NCBI GenBank assembly: GCA_002070395.1
Contig: MWDE01000016.1
Span: forward strand, 1-51,879
DNA length: 51,879 nt
Reading direction: 5' to 3'
Origin: Synergistetes bacterium ADurb.Bin155
GTDB taxonomy: Bacteria > Synergistota > Synergistia > Synergistales > Thermovirgaceae
Part shown: positions 43,631 to 51,879 of the stretch, in pieces
Position numbering within the stretch: position 1 is the first letter of the stretch
Layout of the letters: every line of letters begins with the position of its first letter
The notes under the pieces: model-generated
Seen by the model: the letters and a program-made list of their open reading frames with translations, nothing else
The model's database searches: none
What the model was told of the DNA's origin: nothing
Made by a program: the position numbers and the translations under genes

Positions 43631-44346
43631 TGTCGGAGGAGGAATTGCAACCCGATCTCGGCGGCCTTCCTTTCGGCTTCCCTTATGGTCCTTCCCTCAC
43701 CTGTGCCGGGTGCGTCTCCCAGCTGTTTCACGATCACCCTGAATACCGGCGCATGGGGAGGGCCAGCCTGCCCAGTCAACAGGTATTCGGGGTTGCCCAG
43801 TCCTCTTTTTTCCATCAACTCCTGCAGGTCTGCCTTGGGGTTCCTGGGGACACCCCTTTCGAAGCTTTCGCTATCCTCAAGGTACTTCTCGATCATTGCT
43901 CTGGCCGCCTCGTACCCCCCGTCGATAAGGACAGCCCCGAATACAGCTTCGGCAGCATCAGCGCTGAGAGAGGGCTGTTGGCGCCCGCCGCTTTTGCAAA
44001 GGCCCCTGCCCAGCCTGAGGCTTTCAGGGATGCCAACCTTGACGGCCCACTCGCTCAATGAATCCTCACAAACCAGCGATGCCCTTCTTGCTGACAACTC
44101 GCCCTCGCTCGCCTCGGGGTATCTTTTGAAAAGCGTTTCCGACACACACAGTTCCAAAACCGCGTCGCCGAGGAACTCAAGCCTTTCATTGCAGTATTCC
44201 AGGCCGTTTTCATTGGAGAAGGAGGCGTGGGTCAAGGCCTCCCTCAACAAAAGTCCGTCCCTGAAGTGATAATCGAGCCGATCCTCCAGCTCTTTCAGCC
44301 GGTGTTCTTCTTCCGCCGCGTAGCAGCCCGGTGAAGAATGTTCCAC
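43627..44346 (-). CDS. rnc: Ribonuclease III
   Basis: Double-stranded-RNA endonuclease for rRNA and mRNA processing. 239 residues: the catalytic signature NERLEFLGDAVLEL (about 53-66), metal ligands in SADAAEAVFGAVLIDGG, and a C-terminal dsRNA-binding domain (NPKADLQELMEKRG to the end). GTG start at 44346, one base after the fabF stop. Last gene of the fatty-acid operon; this fab-rnc order is common in Firmicutes-like bacteria. Confidence 0.95.
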   Translation of the reverse strand: MEHSSPGCYAAEEEHRLKELEDRLDYHFRDGLLLREALTHASFSNENGLEYCNERLEFLGDAVLELCVSETLFKRYPEASEGELSARRASLVCEDSLSEWAVKVGIPESLRLGRGLCKSGGRQQPSLSADAAEAVFGAVLIDGGYEAARAMIEKYLEDSESFERGVPRNPKADLQELMEKRGLGNPEYLLTGQAGPPHAPVFRVIVKQLGDAPGTGEGRTIREAERKAAEIGLQFLLRQ

Positions 44347-44347
44347 T

Positions 44348-45589
44348 TTATTCCTGGAACCTCTCTACAGCCATGACAGCATTGTGGCCCCCGAAGCCGA
44401 AGTTGTTGACGAGCACCCGCGATACTTCCCTTTTCAAGGGATCTCCGTCGGGTACAACGTTGATCCGGCATTCCGGGTCAGGGTTGACACAGTTGGTGGT
44501 AGGGTGCACGATCCCCTCAACGAGGGCCTGGAGTGCAGCAATGGATTCCAGCGCCCCCGCCGCACCAAGGGTATGACCTATCATGGATTTGGTCGAATGG
44601 ACGAGGATCTTTCCGGTAAATTCTCCGAAAGCCCTGTTGATGGCTGACGATTCCATGGTGTCGTTGAGGATGGTCGATGTACCGTGGGCATTGATGAGGT
44701 CCACTTCGTCAATTCCCCAACCGGCTTTTTTGACCGCCTGGACCATGGCCTTGGCCGGGCCCTCCCCTTGAGGATCCGGGGCCGTGATGTGATAGGCGTC
44801 GCAAGTTGACCCAAAACCCTTCACCTCGGCGAATATCCTGGCTCCCCTCTTCCTGGCGTGTTCCAGCTCTTCGAACACCAGAACTCCGGCGCCTTCGCCC
44901 ATGACGAAACCGTCCCTGTCGATATCGAAGGGCCGGGAGGCGTGAAGAGGGTCCTCATTCCTTGTCGAAAGGGCTTTCATTGCGGCAAACCCTGCGACGG
45001 CAACAGGAGTTATCGCGGCCTCAGTGCCCCCGGCAAGTATTACATCCGCATCATCTCTAACGATCGTGTGGAAAGCCTCGCCCATCGTATGGGTTGCCGT
45101 GGCGCAGGCTGTAACGACACAGATGTTCGGTCCCTTGGCTCCGAATCGGATCGCCACGTAGGCTGCGGGCATATTGCTCAGCATCATGGGAACACAGAAA
45201 GGGCCTACCCTGGATGGCCCCTTCTCCATCAGCACCTTCATACCCTCGTACATAGTGGAAATGCCGCCCTCGCCGCTCCCAATGAAAACGCCGAATCTAT
45301 CCGGATCCAGGCAGTCCACATCAAGGGAGGCGTCATTGACAGCCATGTCCGATGCACCGACGGCGAACTGGATGACCCTGTCGGCCCTCCTGGCCTCCTT
45401 GCGATCCATCCAGCGCTCCGGGTCGAAATCTTGCACCTCGGCGGCTATGCGCACGGCAAAATCGGCGGGGTCGAAAAGAGTGATCTCCCCTACGCCGTTT
45501 CGCCCCTCCTTGAGGGACTTCCAGTATTCTTCCCTTCCGTTGGCAATGGGGGAGATCACCCCCATTCCGGTAATGACTACCCTTCTCAA
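44348..45589 (-). CDS. fabF: 3-oxoacyl-ACP synthase II (KASII)
   Basis: Elongates acyl-ACP chains. 413 residues with the Cys-His-His triad: Cys in VVTACATATHTMG, His in INAHGTSTILND and His in KSMIGHTLGAAG. TTG start at 45589 with AAGGAG 9 nt upstream; the nearest ATG is out of frame. A strong hairpin separates it from acpP. Confidence 0.95.
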   Translation of the reverse strand: MRRVVITGMGVISPIANGREEYWKSLKEGRNGVGEITLFDPADFAVRIAAEVQDFDPERWMDRKEARRADRVIQFAVGASDMAVNDASLDVDCLDPDRFGVFIGSGEGGISTMYEGMKVLMEKGPSRVGPFCVPMMLSNMPAAYVAIRFGAKGPNICVVTACATATHTMGEAFHTIVRDDADVILAGGTEAAITPVAVAGFAAMKALSTRNEDPLHASRPFDIDRDGFVMGEGAGVLVFEELEHARKRGARIFAEVKGFGSTCDAYHITAPDPQGEGPAKAMVQAVKKAGWGIDEVDLINAHGTSTILNDTMESSAINRAFGEFTGKILVHSTKSMIGHTLGAAGALESIAALQALVEGIVHPTTNCVNPDPECRINVVPDGDPLKREVSRVLVNNFGFGGHNAVMAVERFQE

Positions 45590-45646
45590 GTCATGTCACT
45601 CCTTCGGTTCCCGCCGACAGGCATCCCGGCCCGGGTAACGGAGTAT

Positions 45647-45680
45647 GGGGGTTTATGCTGTTGGTGCCGCATAAACCCCC
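45647..45680. promoter_or_regulatory. 12-bp perfect hairpin between acpP and fabF
   Basis: GGGGGTTTATGC (45647-45658) and GCATAAACCCCC (45669-45680) are exact complements around a 10-nt loop. No T-run follows on the minus strand, so it is not a classical terminator. It could slow transcription or protect the 3' end of acpP mRNA. Confidence 0.7.
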
Positions 45681-45692
45681 TAGGTCCCCTTG

Positions 45693-45944
45693 CTACTCTT
45701 CCACACCAAGCTTGCCCTTGATGTATTCCATAGCTTCGCCGACATTGGTGAGCTTTTCGGCATCTTCATCGGGTATTTCGATATCGAATACTTCCTCGAT
45801 CCCCATGATAAGCTCGACGATATCAAGAGAATCGGCTCCGAAATCCTCCACAAAGGAGGCTTCCGGTTTGATCTGATCCTCTTCGACATCCAGCCTGTCC
45901 ATTACAATTTCCTTAAGTCTCGCCGTGATCTCGTCCATTTTCAT
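45693..45944 (-). CDS. acpP: Acyl carrier protein
   Basis: Carries growing acyl chains on phosphopantetheine. 83 residues, acidic, with the attachment Ser in [11 protein letters not shown] (about residue 44). ATG 45944 has GGAGGTG 6 nt upstream; ATG 45938 and GTG 45953 are also in frame. Lies between fabG and fabF, the usual place. Confidence 0.96.
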   Translation of the reverse strand: MKMDEITARLKEIVMDRLDVEEDQIKPEASFVEDFGADSLDIVELIMGIEEVFDIEIPDEDAEKLTNVGEAMEYIKGKLGVEE

Positions 45945-45981
45945 CTCCTTCACCTCCTTCCCGATTAACCCTTTTCAAGGA

Positions 45982-46731
45982 TCAGGCCATGGTCCACCCG
46001 CCGTCGACGGCTATTACCTGGCCCGTGATATAAGAAGCCTCTTCAGAAACGAGGAATCGCACCAGAGCCGCGACTTCCTCGGGGCGGCCGGCTCTTCCAG
46101 CCGGGATCTGGATTATCATCTGGGACCGAATCTTCTCGTCAAGGACTGCTGTCATATCCGTTTCTATGAACCCAGGGGCGATGGCATTCACAGTGATCCC
46201 CCTGGAACCAAGCTCTCGTGCGGCGCTTTTCGTGAGGCCGATCACCCCCGCCTTTGCGGCAGCATAGTTCGCCTGGCCGGGGTTTCCGATCAGGGCCACT
46301 ACGGAACTGATATTTACTATGCGTCCCCACCTGGAACGGACCATGTCCTTGGCGGCCCGCCGGGTGGTCAGGAAGTTCGATAGCAGGTTGGTCCTGATCA
46401 CATCCTCCCAGTCGGGGTCCTTCATGCGCATCAACAGTCCGTCCCTGGTTATCCCCGCGTTATTTATGAGGATCCCCACCGGCCCAAGGTCGGATTCGGC
46501 CTCTTCGAAAAGTCTCTCCACCTCGGGCGCGGAAGATACATCCGCCTGGAAAGCCCTGGCCCGGCCTCCAAAGGACAGGATCTCCTCGACAAGTCTTTCC
46601 GCCGCCACGGACGAAGAACGATAGTTTACAGCAACGGTATGCCCCATCTCTGCCATCGCGAGGGCGATCGCCCTGCCTATCCCGCGCCCGGAACCGGTCA
46701 CAAGAGCAACCCGCTTTTCAGGATTCATCAT
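45982..46731 (-). CDS. fabG: 3-oxoacyl-ACP reductase
   Basis: NADPH-dependent reductase of the fatty-acid cycle. 249 residues, short-chain dehydrogenase: nucleotide site TGSGRGIGRAIALAMAE (about 13-29), NNAG at about 90, and catalytic Ser/Tyr/Lys in NISSVVALIGNPGQANYAAAK. The ATG start overlaps fabD by 14 nt. Confidence 0.95.
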   Translation of the reverse strand: MMNPEKRVALVTGSGRGIGRAIALAMAEMGHTVAVNYRSSSVAAERLVEEILSFGGRARAFQADVSSAPEVERLFEEAESDLGPVGILINNAGITRDGLLMRMKDPDWEDVIRTNLLSNFLTTRRAAKDMVRSRWGRIVNISSVVALIGNPGQANYAAAKAGVIGLTKSAARELGSRGITVNAIAPGFIETDMTAVLDEKIRSQMIIQIPAGRAGRPEEVAALVRFLVSEEASYITGQVIAVDGGWTMA

Positions 46732-47677
46732 ATTGTCCCCCCCTCAGGAAATCAATCACCTCATCAAGTCCATCTACATCAAAGAGCGAAAAACAATTCG
46801 CGTCGGAGGAGATCCTTTTTATCAACCCCGTGAGAACGCTTCCCGGCCCTATCTCAACAAAGTGCCTGACCCCCCTGGAGATGATAAATTCGACGGAGCC
46901 CGACCAGAGCACGGGCATGAAGGTCTGCAGAAAAAGCGCTTCCTGTATGCTTCCCACGTCGGTTTCTTCTTGAGCGGACACGTTGGCTACCAACGGCCAT
47001 TTTGGCCTTTTCCACTCACATTGGGCAAAGGACTCCCTCAACCGGTCCGCGACAGGCCGCATGAGGCGGGAATGGAAGGGAGCACTGACCTTGAGAGGAA
47101 GGGCCCTCTTGGCCCCAGCATCTTTGCACAAGGAAAGGGCTTTGTCGACCGCGCCCTTCTCGCCGGATATGACGATCTGACCTGGGGCGTTGAAATTGGC
47201 CGCCTGGCAAACACCGAGATCAGAAACGGATTCACAAATGGATATAACCGACTCGCGGTCAAGGCCGATGACAGCTGCCATGGAGCCTACTCCCAAGGGG
47301 ACGGCCTCCTGCATCAGTTTTCCTCTGAGATGGACAAGCCTGAGACCATCCTCAAGGGAGAGAGCCTCCGAGGCTACAAGGGCGGTGTATTCACCCAAGC
47401 TGTGCCCGGCCACGAACTCAGGGGAGAATCCAACGCCTTTTTCCTCTTCCAGGCATCTGAAAACGGCCATGCTCATCGCAAGGATCGCCGGTTGAGCGTA
47501 TTCAGTTTTCTTAAGTTCGTCATCAGGGCCGGAAAAGATGATCCTGCTCAGGCTAAAACCCAAAGCATCGTCGGATCTTTCAAAAACAGCCCTAGAGGCG
47601 GCGTAATGGTCAAAAAAGTCCTTGCCCATCCCCACTTCCTGGGCTCCCTGGCCGGGAAAAACAACGGCATACTTCAT
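46718..47677 (-). CDS. fabD: Malonyl-CoA:ACP transacylase
   Basis: Moves malonyl from CoA to ACP. 319 residues, with GQGAQ at residue 9 and the nucleophile Ser in AGHSLGEYTALVASEAL (about 92). The catalytic His is in KVSAPFHSRLM. ATG 47677 with GGAGGT 6 nt upstream. Overlaps fabG by 14 nt. Confidence 0.95.
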   Translation of the reverse strand: MKYAVVFPGQGAQEVGMGKDFFDHYAASRAVFERSDDALGFSLSRIIFSGPDDELKKTEYAQPAILAMSMAVFRCLEEEKGVGFSPEFVAGHSLGEYTALVASEALSLEDGLRLVHLRGKLMQEAVPLGVGSMAAVIGLDRESVISICESVSDLGVCQAANFNAPGQIVISGEKGAVDKALSLCKDAGAKRALPLKVSAPFHSRLMRPVADRLRESFAQCEWKRPKWPLVANVSAQEETDVGSIQEALFLQTFMPVLWSGSVEFIISRGVRHFVEIGPGSVLTGLIKRISSDANCFSLFDVDGLDEVIDFLRGGQYDES

Positions 47678-47696
47678 TGGAATACCTCCAGAGGCA

Positions 47697-48647
47697 TCAA
47701 TGGTTTGAAAACCTGTGGAGACTCTCGAACATCTCCTGCGTTCCCTCGAAGAGTTCCCTTATCATCTCAGCTGCAGGTTGTATCCTGTTCACGAGCGCCG
47801 CTGACTGACCGGCCATGACGGAACCGAATTCCACGTCCCCCTCTACCACGGCCGCCCTTAGCCTGCCTGTGCCAAGCTTTTCCAGTTCCTCCACGGAGGC
47901 CCCGGCTTTCTCAAGCCTGGCGAATTCCCTGGTAAGCCTATTCTGGATGCAACGGACGGGATGCCCGGTGCTGGCCCCAGTGATCGCCGTACTCCTGTCC
48001 CTGGCCTTGATGATCTCGTTCTTGAAGGCCTTATGAGCGTTGGACTCACAGGCGCACACGAAACGTGTCCCGACCTGGACCCCCTCCGCGCCCAAGGAGA
48101 AGGCGGCCAGGACTCCCCTGGGTTCAGCCACACCCCCGGCCGCAACTACAGGAATATTGACGGCATCGACTATCTGGGGTACCAGGACCATGGTCGTGAT
48201 CTCACCAATGTGCCCCCCCGCCTCCATCCCTTCCGCTATCACGGCATCGGCCCCCTGCTTTTCGACTCTTTTCGCGTGAGCCACCGAGGCGATGACCGGG
48301 ATGACCTTCGTCCCAAGGGGTTTGAGTCGCTCGATCACCTTTCCGGGGGCTCCCGCGCCCGTGGTCACGACAGGAACCCGGTTTCTCTCAACCACTTCAA
48401 GAGCGGCGTCCGCGGTGGCCGAAAGAAGCATAATGTTGACCCCGAAAGGTTTATTGGTCAGGGTCCTGACCTTGGCGATCTGGCTCTCGAGGAGGTCAGG
48501 GGGCATGCTTCCCGCGGCAATGACGCCAAGCCCTCCGCCGTTGCTCACCGCAGCCGCCAGGTCAGCGTCAGCCACCCAGGCCATCCCGCCTTGGATCACC
48601 GGGTAATCGACCCCTAGAAGCCTGGTTATCCTGTTATTAATGAACAT
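47697..48647 (-). CDS. fabK: Enoyl-ACP reductase II (FMN-dependent)
   Basis: Flavin-dependent enoyl-ACP reductase found in place of FabI, e.g. in Streptococcus. 316 residues: FMN-type TIM barrel with VIQGGMAWVADADLAAAVSNGGG at the start and the GMEAGGHIG loop. The family resembles nitronate monooxygenase; its place in the fab operon supports FabK. ATG 48647 is preferred (AGGTGG 5 nt upstream) over GTG 48656. Confidence 0.9.
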   Translation of the reverse strand: MFINNRITRLLGVDYPVIQGGMAWVADADLAAAVSNGGGLGVIAAGSMPPDLLESQIAKVRTLTNKPFGVNIMLLSATADAALEVVERNRVPVVTTGAGAPGKVIERLKPLGTKVIPVIASVAHAKRVEKQGADAVIAEGMEAGGHIGEITTMVLVPQIVDAVNIPVVAAGGVAEPRGVLAAFSLGAEGVQVGTRFVCACESNAHKAFKNEIIKARDRSTAITGASTGHPVRCIQNRLTREFARLEKAGASVEELEKLGTGRLRAAVVEGDVEFGSVMAGQSAALVNRIQPAAEMIRELFEGTQEMFESLHRFSNH

Positions 48648-48657
48648 CGATACCACC

Positions 48658-49653
48658 TCAGATCCGAATTATCATGGCACCATAGGTCATTCCTGCCCCG
48701 AAACTCACCAGCATGACCTTGTCGCCCTTTGAGATCTTGCCTTCAGCCATTCCCTCATGAAGGGCCAGGAAGACTGACGCAGCCGAGGTATTCCCATACT
48801 TCTGGAGGTTGACCACAGCCTTATCCAGGGGGATCTCAAGCCTTCGCAAGACCCCTTCGATTATTCGATGGTTGGCCTGGTGAAAAACCCAAGCGTCTAT
48901 CTCCCTCAAATCTAGACCGGCTTGGCTGCAAAGGTCCCTGACAAAGGGCGGGATCACCTTGTTGACGTATTTGAACACTTCGTTGCCTTTCATTTTTACG
49001 AAGTGGAGGCCCTGTTCGACCGTTTCCACCGTGGCGGGGTGGGCGACAAGCCCCCCCGGCAACTCAATATAATCATCAAGACTGCCGTCGGCATGGACTT
49101 CCGCCGCCAGCACAGCATCCTCCCCTTCTCCAACACCAAGGAGGGCAGCACCGGCGCCATCCCCGAAAAGCACGCAGGTGTTGCGATCCTTCCAATCCAC
49201 GATCCTCGAGAGTACTTCCGCCCCGATCACCAGGACTTTTTTCCAGAATCCTGCCCTTATACCCGCGGAGGCCAGCATCAGGGCATAAACACAGCCCGTG
49301 CACCCTGCCTGAAGATCGCAGGCCCCGGCTTTCGAGGCACCGATCCTGGCTTGGACAATCGGACCTACACCTGGGAAAAGCCTGTCAGGGGAGTTGGTCC
49401 CGACAATGATCATGTCCAGTTCTTCCGGTGAGACGGAAGCGGCATCCAGGGCTTGCATCGCTGCCGCCGCCGCAAGGTCACTGGTCAATTCGCCCATGGA
49501 GGCGATGCGTCTTTCCCTGATCCCCGTCCTCTCCACGATCCACTGGTCGCTGGTATCGACTATTTCTTCCAGGTCTCTGTTGGTCACAACCCTTGTGGGA
49601 ACGCTCATACCTGTCCCAAGAAGCACTACAGGGGCACATCGGTTGAAATTCAT
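48658..49653 (-). CDS. fabH: 3-oxoacyl-ACP synthase III (KASIII)
   Basis: Starts fatty-acid synthesis by joining acetyl-CoA (or a branched acyl-CoA) with malonyl-ACP. 331 residues with Cys in AGCTGCVYAL (about 116), His in FHQANHRIIEG and Asn in KYGNTSAASVFLAL. Starts at ATG 49653, overlapping plsX by 4 nt. Follows the plsX-fabH order. Confidence 0.95.
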   Translation of the reverse strand: MNFNRCAPVVLLGTGMSVPTRVVTNRDLEEIVDTSDQWIVERTGIRERRIASMGELTSDLAAAAAMQALDAASVSPEELDMIIVGTNSPDRLFPGVGPIVQARIGASKAGACDLQAGCTGCVYALMLASAGIRAGFWKKVLVIGAEVLSRIVDWKDRNTCVLFGDGAGAALLGVGEGEDAVLAAEVHADGSLDDYIELPGGLVAHPATVETVEQGLHFVKMKGNEVFKYVNKVIPPFVRDLCSQAGLDLREIDAWVFHQANHRIIEGVLRRLEIPLDKAVVNLQKYGNTSAASVFLALHEGMAEGKISKGDKVMLVSFGAGMTYGAMIIRI

Positions 49654-50657
49654 CCTCTCTTCACTCCCTCGGCAAGTTCTTCGGCTATGGTCTGTACGCC
49701 CCTTTTATTCACAAACTCTCGAGCAACCCTTATCGCGCCGCATATGGCCCTTGCCCTTGACCGCCCGTGGGCTTTTATTACCGCCCCGTTCACGCCGAGC
49801 AGCGGGGTGCCGCCGGTCTCCTCGTAGTTGAAACGAGCCCAGAGGTCCTTAAGCATGGGGACCATGAACACCATGCCCATCTTAGCGAGGAAGCGCCGGT
49901 CGATCTCTTCACGGATGAGCGAGTATATCGCTTCCCCGGTACCCTCGATGAACTTCAGCAAGATGTTGCCTGTAAGCCCTTCGCAGACCACGACATCGGC
50001 CGCTCCGAAGGGGATCCCGCCTCCCTCGACGTTGCCGATGAAATTAAGTCTCCCGTTTTTAAAATATTCCCTGGCCTCGATTATCAGTTCATCCCCCTTT
50101 GCCTCTTCCTGCCCGTTGGAAAGGAGCCCGATGGAGGGACTATCCACGCCTATGATCTTCCTCATGTAAACGTCCCCCATCAGGGCGAACTGGAACAGGT
50201 TCAGGGGTTTGCACCGAACCGTCGCACCGATGTCTATCAGCATCGATATCCGGTTCACCGCCGGGAGAGGTACTCCCAGCCCCGGCCTTTCGATCCCGGG
50301 TATCCGCCCCACCACCAGGACGCCGGCGGCCACAATGGCGCCCGTGCTCCCCGCCGAGACGCAACCCTGGGCCTCTCCTGACCGGACCATCTGCATGGCG
50401 ATCCTGAGGCTCGAACCCCTTTTCTTTCTCACGGCCACGGCGGGAGGCTCGTCCATGGCGATCTTCTCTTCGGCATGGACCAGGTGCAGCCTTTTCCTGA
50501 CAGGGGCGCAGGTGTTCACCAGAAGGGGTGCGATGGCCTCAGAGTCACCCACGAGGGCTATCTCGAGATCCGTGAATTTCTCACAGGCCATGATCGCCCC
50601 GGCGCAAGTCTCCCCAGGAGCGTTATCCCCACCCATGGCCTCAAGAGCCAGCAACAC
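49650..50657 (-). CDS. plsX: Phosphate acyltransferase PlsX
   Basis: Makes acyl-phosphate from acyl-ACP, used by PlsY in phospholipid synthesis. The LALEAMGGDNAPGE start and the later GSTGAIVAAGVLVVGRI and GFVGNVEG-like NFIGNVEGGGIPFGAADVVV blocks are diagnostic. GTG 50657 is chosen (335 aa; AAGGGG about 8 nt upstream); an earlier GTG at 50666 is in frame. It starts inside the 3' end of fapR. FapR-PlsX linkage joins fatty-acid and phospholipid control. Confidence 0.93.
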   Translation of the reverse strand: MLLALEAMGGDNAPGETCAGAIMACEKFTDLEIALVGDSEAIAPLLVNTCAPVRKRLHLVHAEEKIAMDEPPAVAVRKKRGSSLRIAMQMVRSGEAQGCVSAGSTGAIVAAGVLVVGRIPGIERPGLGVPLPAVNRISMLIDIGATVRCKPLNLFQFALMGDVYMRKIIGVDSPSIGLLSNGQEEAKGDELIIEAREYFKNGRLNFIGNVEGGGIPFGAADVVVCEGLTGNILLKFIEGTGEAIYSLIREEIDRRFLAKMGMVFMVPMLKDLWARFNYEETGGTPLLGVNGAVIKAHGRSRARAICGAIRVAREFVNKRGVQTIAEELAEGVKRG

Positions 50658-51252
50658 TAGCCTCACCCCTTCCCTGGACCGGGGTCTTGTCTTGACATTC
50701 TTTTTCCACGGTTATGAAACGGCCGACGAAGATCTCCTGTTCCCCTACTCTTATTCTCACACTGACCACATTCTTGTTACCCTTTTTTGTACCCACTTTT
50801 GCTCTCGCGACGAGCCGTTCTCCCACCTTCGCGGGGAACCGGAACCGGACCCGCGCCGAACCGGTGACGACCATGTCGGCCTCAATAACGGCAATGGCAA
50901 GAGAACTGGCCATGGCATAGATGTAGTGATCGGAAGCGTAATGAGTGTGTCGGAAAGCCATCTCCCTCGAAACCTGGAGGGTGGAGAGGGCCCACTCTCC
51001 GGGCTGCAGGTCCAGGAGCTCTCCAATGACCTCTTCGCGTTTTAGCGACCTGAGCCGGCTCCCAGCCTGGTTGGCCATGGACCTCATCCGTTCCCTGACC
51101 TCGGGGATGCCGAGCATGGCCCGGTCAAGCCTCACAGTGCTCACGCTTACCGATAGCCTCCCGGCCAACTCCTGGTCGGTCAGGAGAGGGTTGGCTTCGA
51201 GTTCCGAGATGATCCGTTCCTGGCGTACCCTCCTGCCGACAGACCTTTGCAT
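50641..51252 (-). CDS. fapR: FapR-type malonyl-CoA-responsive repressor
   Basis: 203 residues. N-terminal helix-turn-helix (about 13-52, LLTDQELAGRLSVSVSTVRLDR), then a hot-dog thioesterase-like domain (about 65-185, FRHTHYASDHYIYAMASSLA and VTGSARVRFRFPAKVGERL) without thioesterase catalytic features that I can see. Known FapR proteins release DNA when malonyl-CoA binds. ATG 51252 with AGGAG 7 nt upstream. First gene of its operon, and plsX starts inside it. A good promoter lies 50 bp upstream with an operator candidate. Confidence 0.92.
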   Translation of the reverse strand: MQRSVGRRVRQERIISELEANPLLTDQELAGRLSVSVSTVRLDRAMLGIPEVRERMRSMANQAGSRLRSLKREEVIGELLDLQPGEWALSTLQVSREMAFRHTHYASDHYIYAMASSLAIAVIEADMVVTGSARVRFRFPAKVGERLVARAKVGTKKGNKNVVSVRIRVGEQEIFVGRFITVEKECQDKTPVQGRGEASVAGS

Positions 51253-51278
51253 TCCCCTTCTCCTTTGCCATCTGGTCC

Positions 51279-51331
51279 TAACATCAGGTTATATGATCTG
51301 GCAGTATAATGCCCGACGGCGGGATGGTCAA
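51279..51331 (-). promoter_or_regulatory. Promoter of the fapR-fab operon with operator candidate
   Basis: On the minus strand TTGACC (51326-51331), a 17-bp spacer and TATACT (51303-51308). Just after the start site, TAAC-CTGAT-GTTA (51279-51291) has 4-bp inverted arms and could be a FapR operator. The promoter call is firm; the operator is not. Confidence 0.7.
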
Positions 51332-51356
51332 TACGGAAATAAAATTGTGTGTCGCC

Positions 51357-51400
51357 GGACAGGGATAATGTCACCCCTTAAGGGGACAGGAAAAATGTCA
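51357..51400. repeat. Duplicated IS terminal repeat (5' end of right IS copy)
   Basis: GGACAGGGATAATGTCA (51357-51373) and GGGACAGGAAAAATGTCA (51383-51400) are the inverse of the repeats at the left end, with one or two mismatches. The IS edge is 26 bp upstream of the fapR -35 box. Confidence 0.75.
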
Positions 51401-51432
51401 CCCCCCCTAGATTTTGATAGAGAATGTATCCC

Positions 51433-51879
51433 ATGAAGAACGAGGGTGACATCAGGTTGTCCATCAAGCAGGCGCGGAGACTTCATGTTCTTGAAGAGGT
51501 GACGAGCGGGGTGATAACCAGCAGGGAGGCTTCAGCCGCTTTGGGGCTGTCGGTGCGGCAGATCCAGAGGATAAAGACCGGCTACGAGGAGGCGGGAGCG
51601 TCATCGCTGGTCCACGGCAACACCGGCCGCAAGCCTTCCAACTTCATCCCTACCGACATAAGGGCCTTGGTGGCAGAGCGTGCCGTTAGCCTGTGGAAGG
51701 GGGCCAGCGCCAGCCACATGTCGGAGCTGCTCTTTACCGAAGCGGGGCGGTCCGTCTCCCCCAAGACCATCACCAGGATCCTGAAGAAGGATGGCTTGAA
51801 GAACCCCTTCTCCCATAAGGGACCCAGGAAGCGAAGGAGGAGGGCCCGGATGGAGCGCTTCGGCCAGATGCTCCAAATA
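51433..51879 (+). CDS. ISNCY-family transposase, N-terminal fragment (runs off the right edge)
   Basis: 149 residues from ATG 51433 with no stop before the window ends. An N-terminal helix-turn-helix region is visible (about 18-48, VTSGVITSREASAALGLSVRQ), followed by a second DNA-binding part (SPKTITRILKKDGL, about 115) and a basic stretch (RKRRRRARM). The catalytic DDE core would come next and is missing. Joined to the C-terminal fragment at 1-531, it would make one full transposase with the middle part absent. Confidence 0.8.
   Translation, partial: MKNEGDIRLSIKQARRLHVLEEVTSGVITSREASAALGLSVRQIQRIKTGYEEAGASSLVHGNTGRKPSNFIPTDIRALVAERAVSLWKGASASHMSELLFTEAGRSVSPKTITRILKKDGLKNPFSHKGPRKRRRRARMERFGQMLQI

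Noticed and set aside
46733..47818. Plus-strand open frame (361 codons) opposite fabD
   Set aside because: Antisense shadow of fabD; no domain or promoter.

Overview
The window reads as a piece of chromosome from a diderm (two-membrane) anaerobe-like bacterium of fairly high G+C, most likely Synergistota. That assignment is inference: it rests on the combination of an outer-membrane-linked MCE/Mla system, FapR and FabK (Firmicutes-like fatty-acid control), RicT, NAD-linked PyrDK, class II fructose bisphosphatase and GlnRS. No 16S rRNA is present to test it. Almost everything is housekeeping, densely packed on the minus strand, with many 4-nt stop/start overlaps and many GTG/TTG starts.

Layout (minus strand unless stated). 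The two ends carry fragments of an ISNCY-type insertion sequence in the same (+) orientation: the C-terminal part at 1-531 and the N-terminal part at 51433-51879. Both have duplicated terminal repeats. From left to right the interior holds: uvrB-uvrA-rlmB (DNA repair and 23S rRNA methylation); glnS-tilS-hpt-ftsH; a three-tRNA operon (Leu-UAA, initiator Met, elongator Met) with its own promoter and terminator; a plus-strand TrpR/YerC-type regulator; an operon of Ca2+-type P-ATPase, mnmA, Lon-like protease, nth and a DUF362 ferredoxin protein; and plus-strand hypF. Then comes a 12-gene run, prfB, S55 peptidase, mlaE, mlaF, mlaD, tmk, holB, ricT, ftsY, DUF4416, purB, glpX; next birA (+); the complete UMP pathway operon pyrR-B-C-K-D-F-E plus a TroA-like protein; and last the fatty-acid operon fapR-plsX-fabH-fabK-fabD-fabG-acpP-fabF-rnc.

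How the genes work together. FapR is expected to sense malonyl-CoA and control its own operon, which makes acyl-ACP for phospholipid synthesis. The Mla cluster would move lipids between the two membranes, and its MlaD carries a C-terminal beta-rich domain that looks like an outer-membrane barrel. The pyr operon begins with a clear promoter, a terminator hairpin just before pyrR, and a perfect 22-bp palindrome over the -35 box. prfB has the classical in-frame UGA that requires +1 frameshifting.

I found no CRISPR array, prophage, toxin-antitoxin pair or defence system. The strongest leads are regulatory (the pyr palindrome and leader, the acpP-fabF hairpin, the FapR operator candidate), the MlaD barrel fusion beside an S55 peptidase, the TroA-like protein lacking metal-binding histidines in the pyr operon, and the identical IS ends that probably mark assembly breaks.
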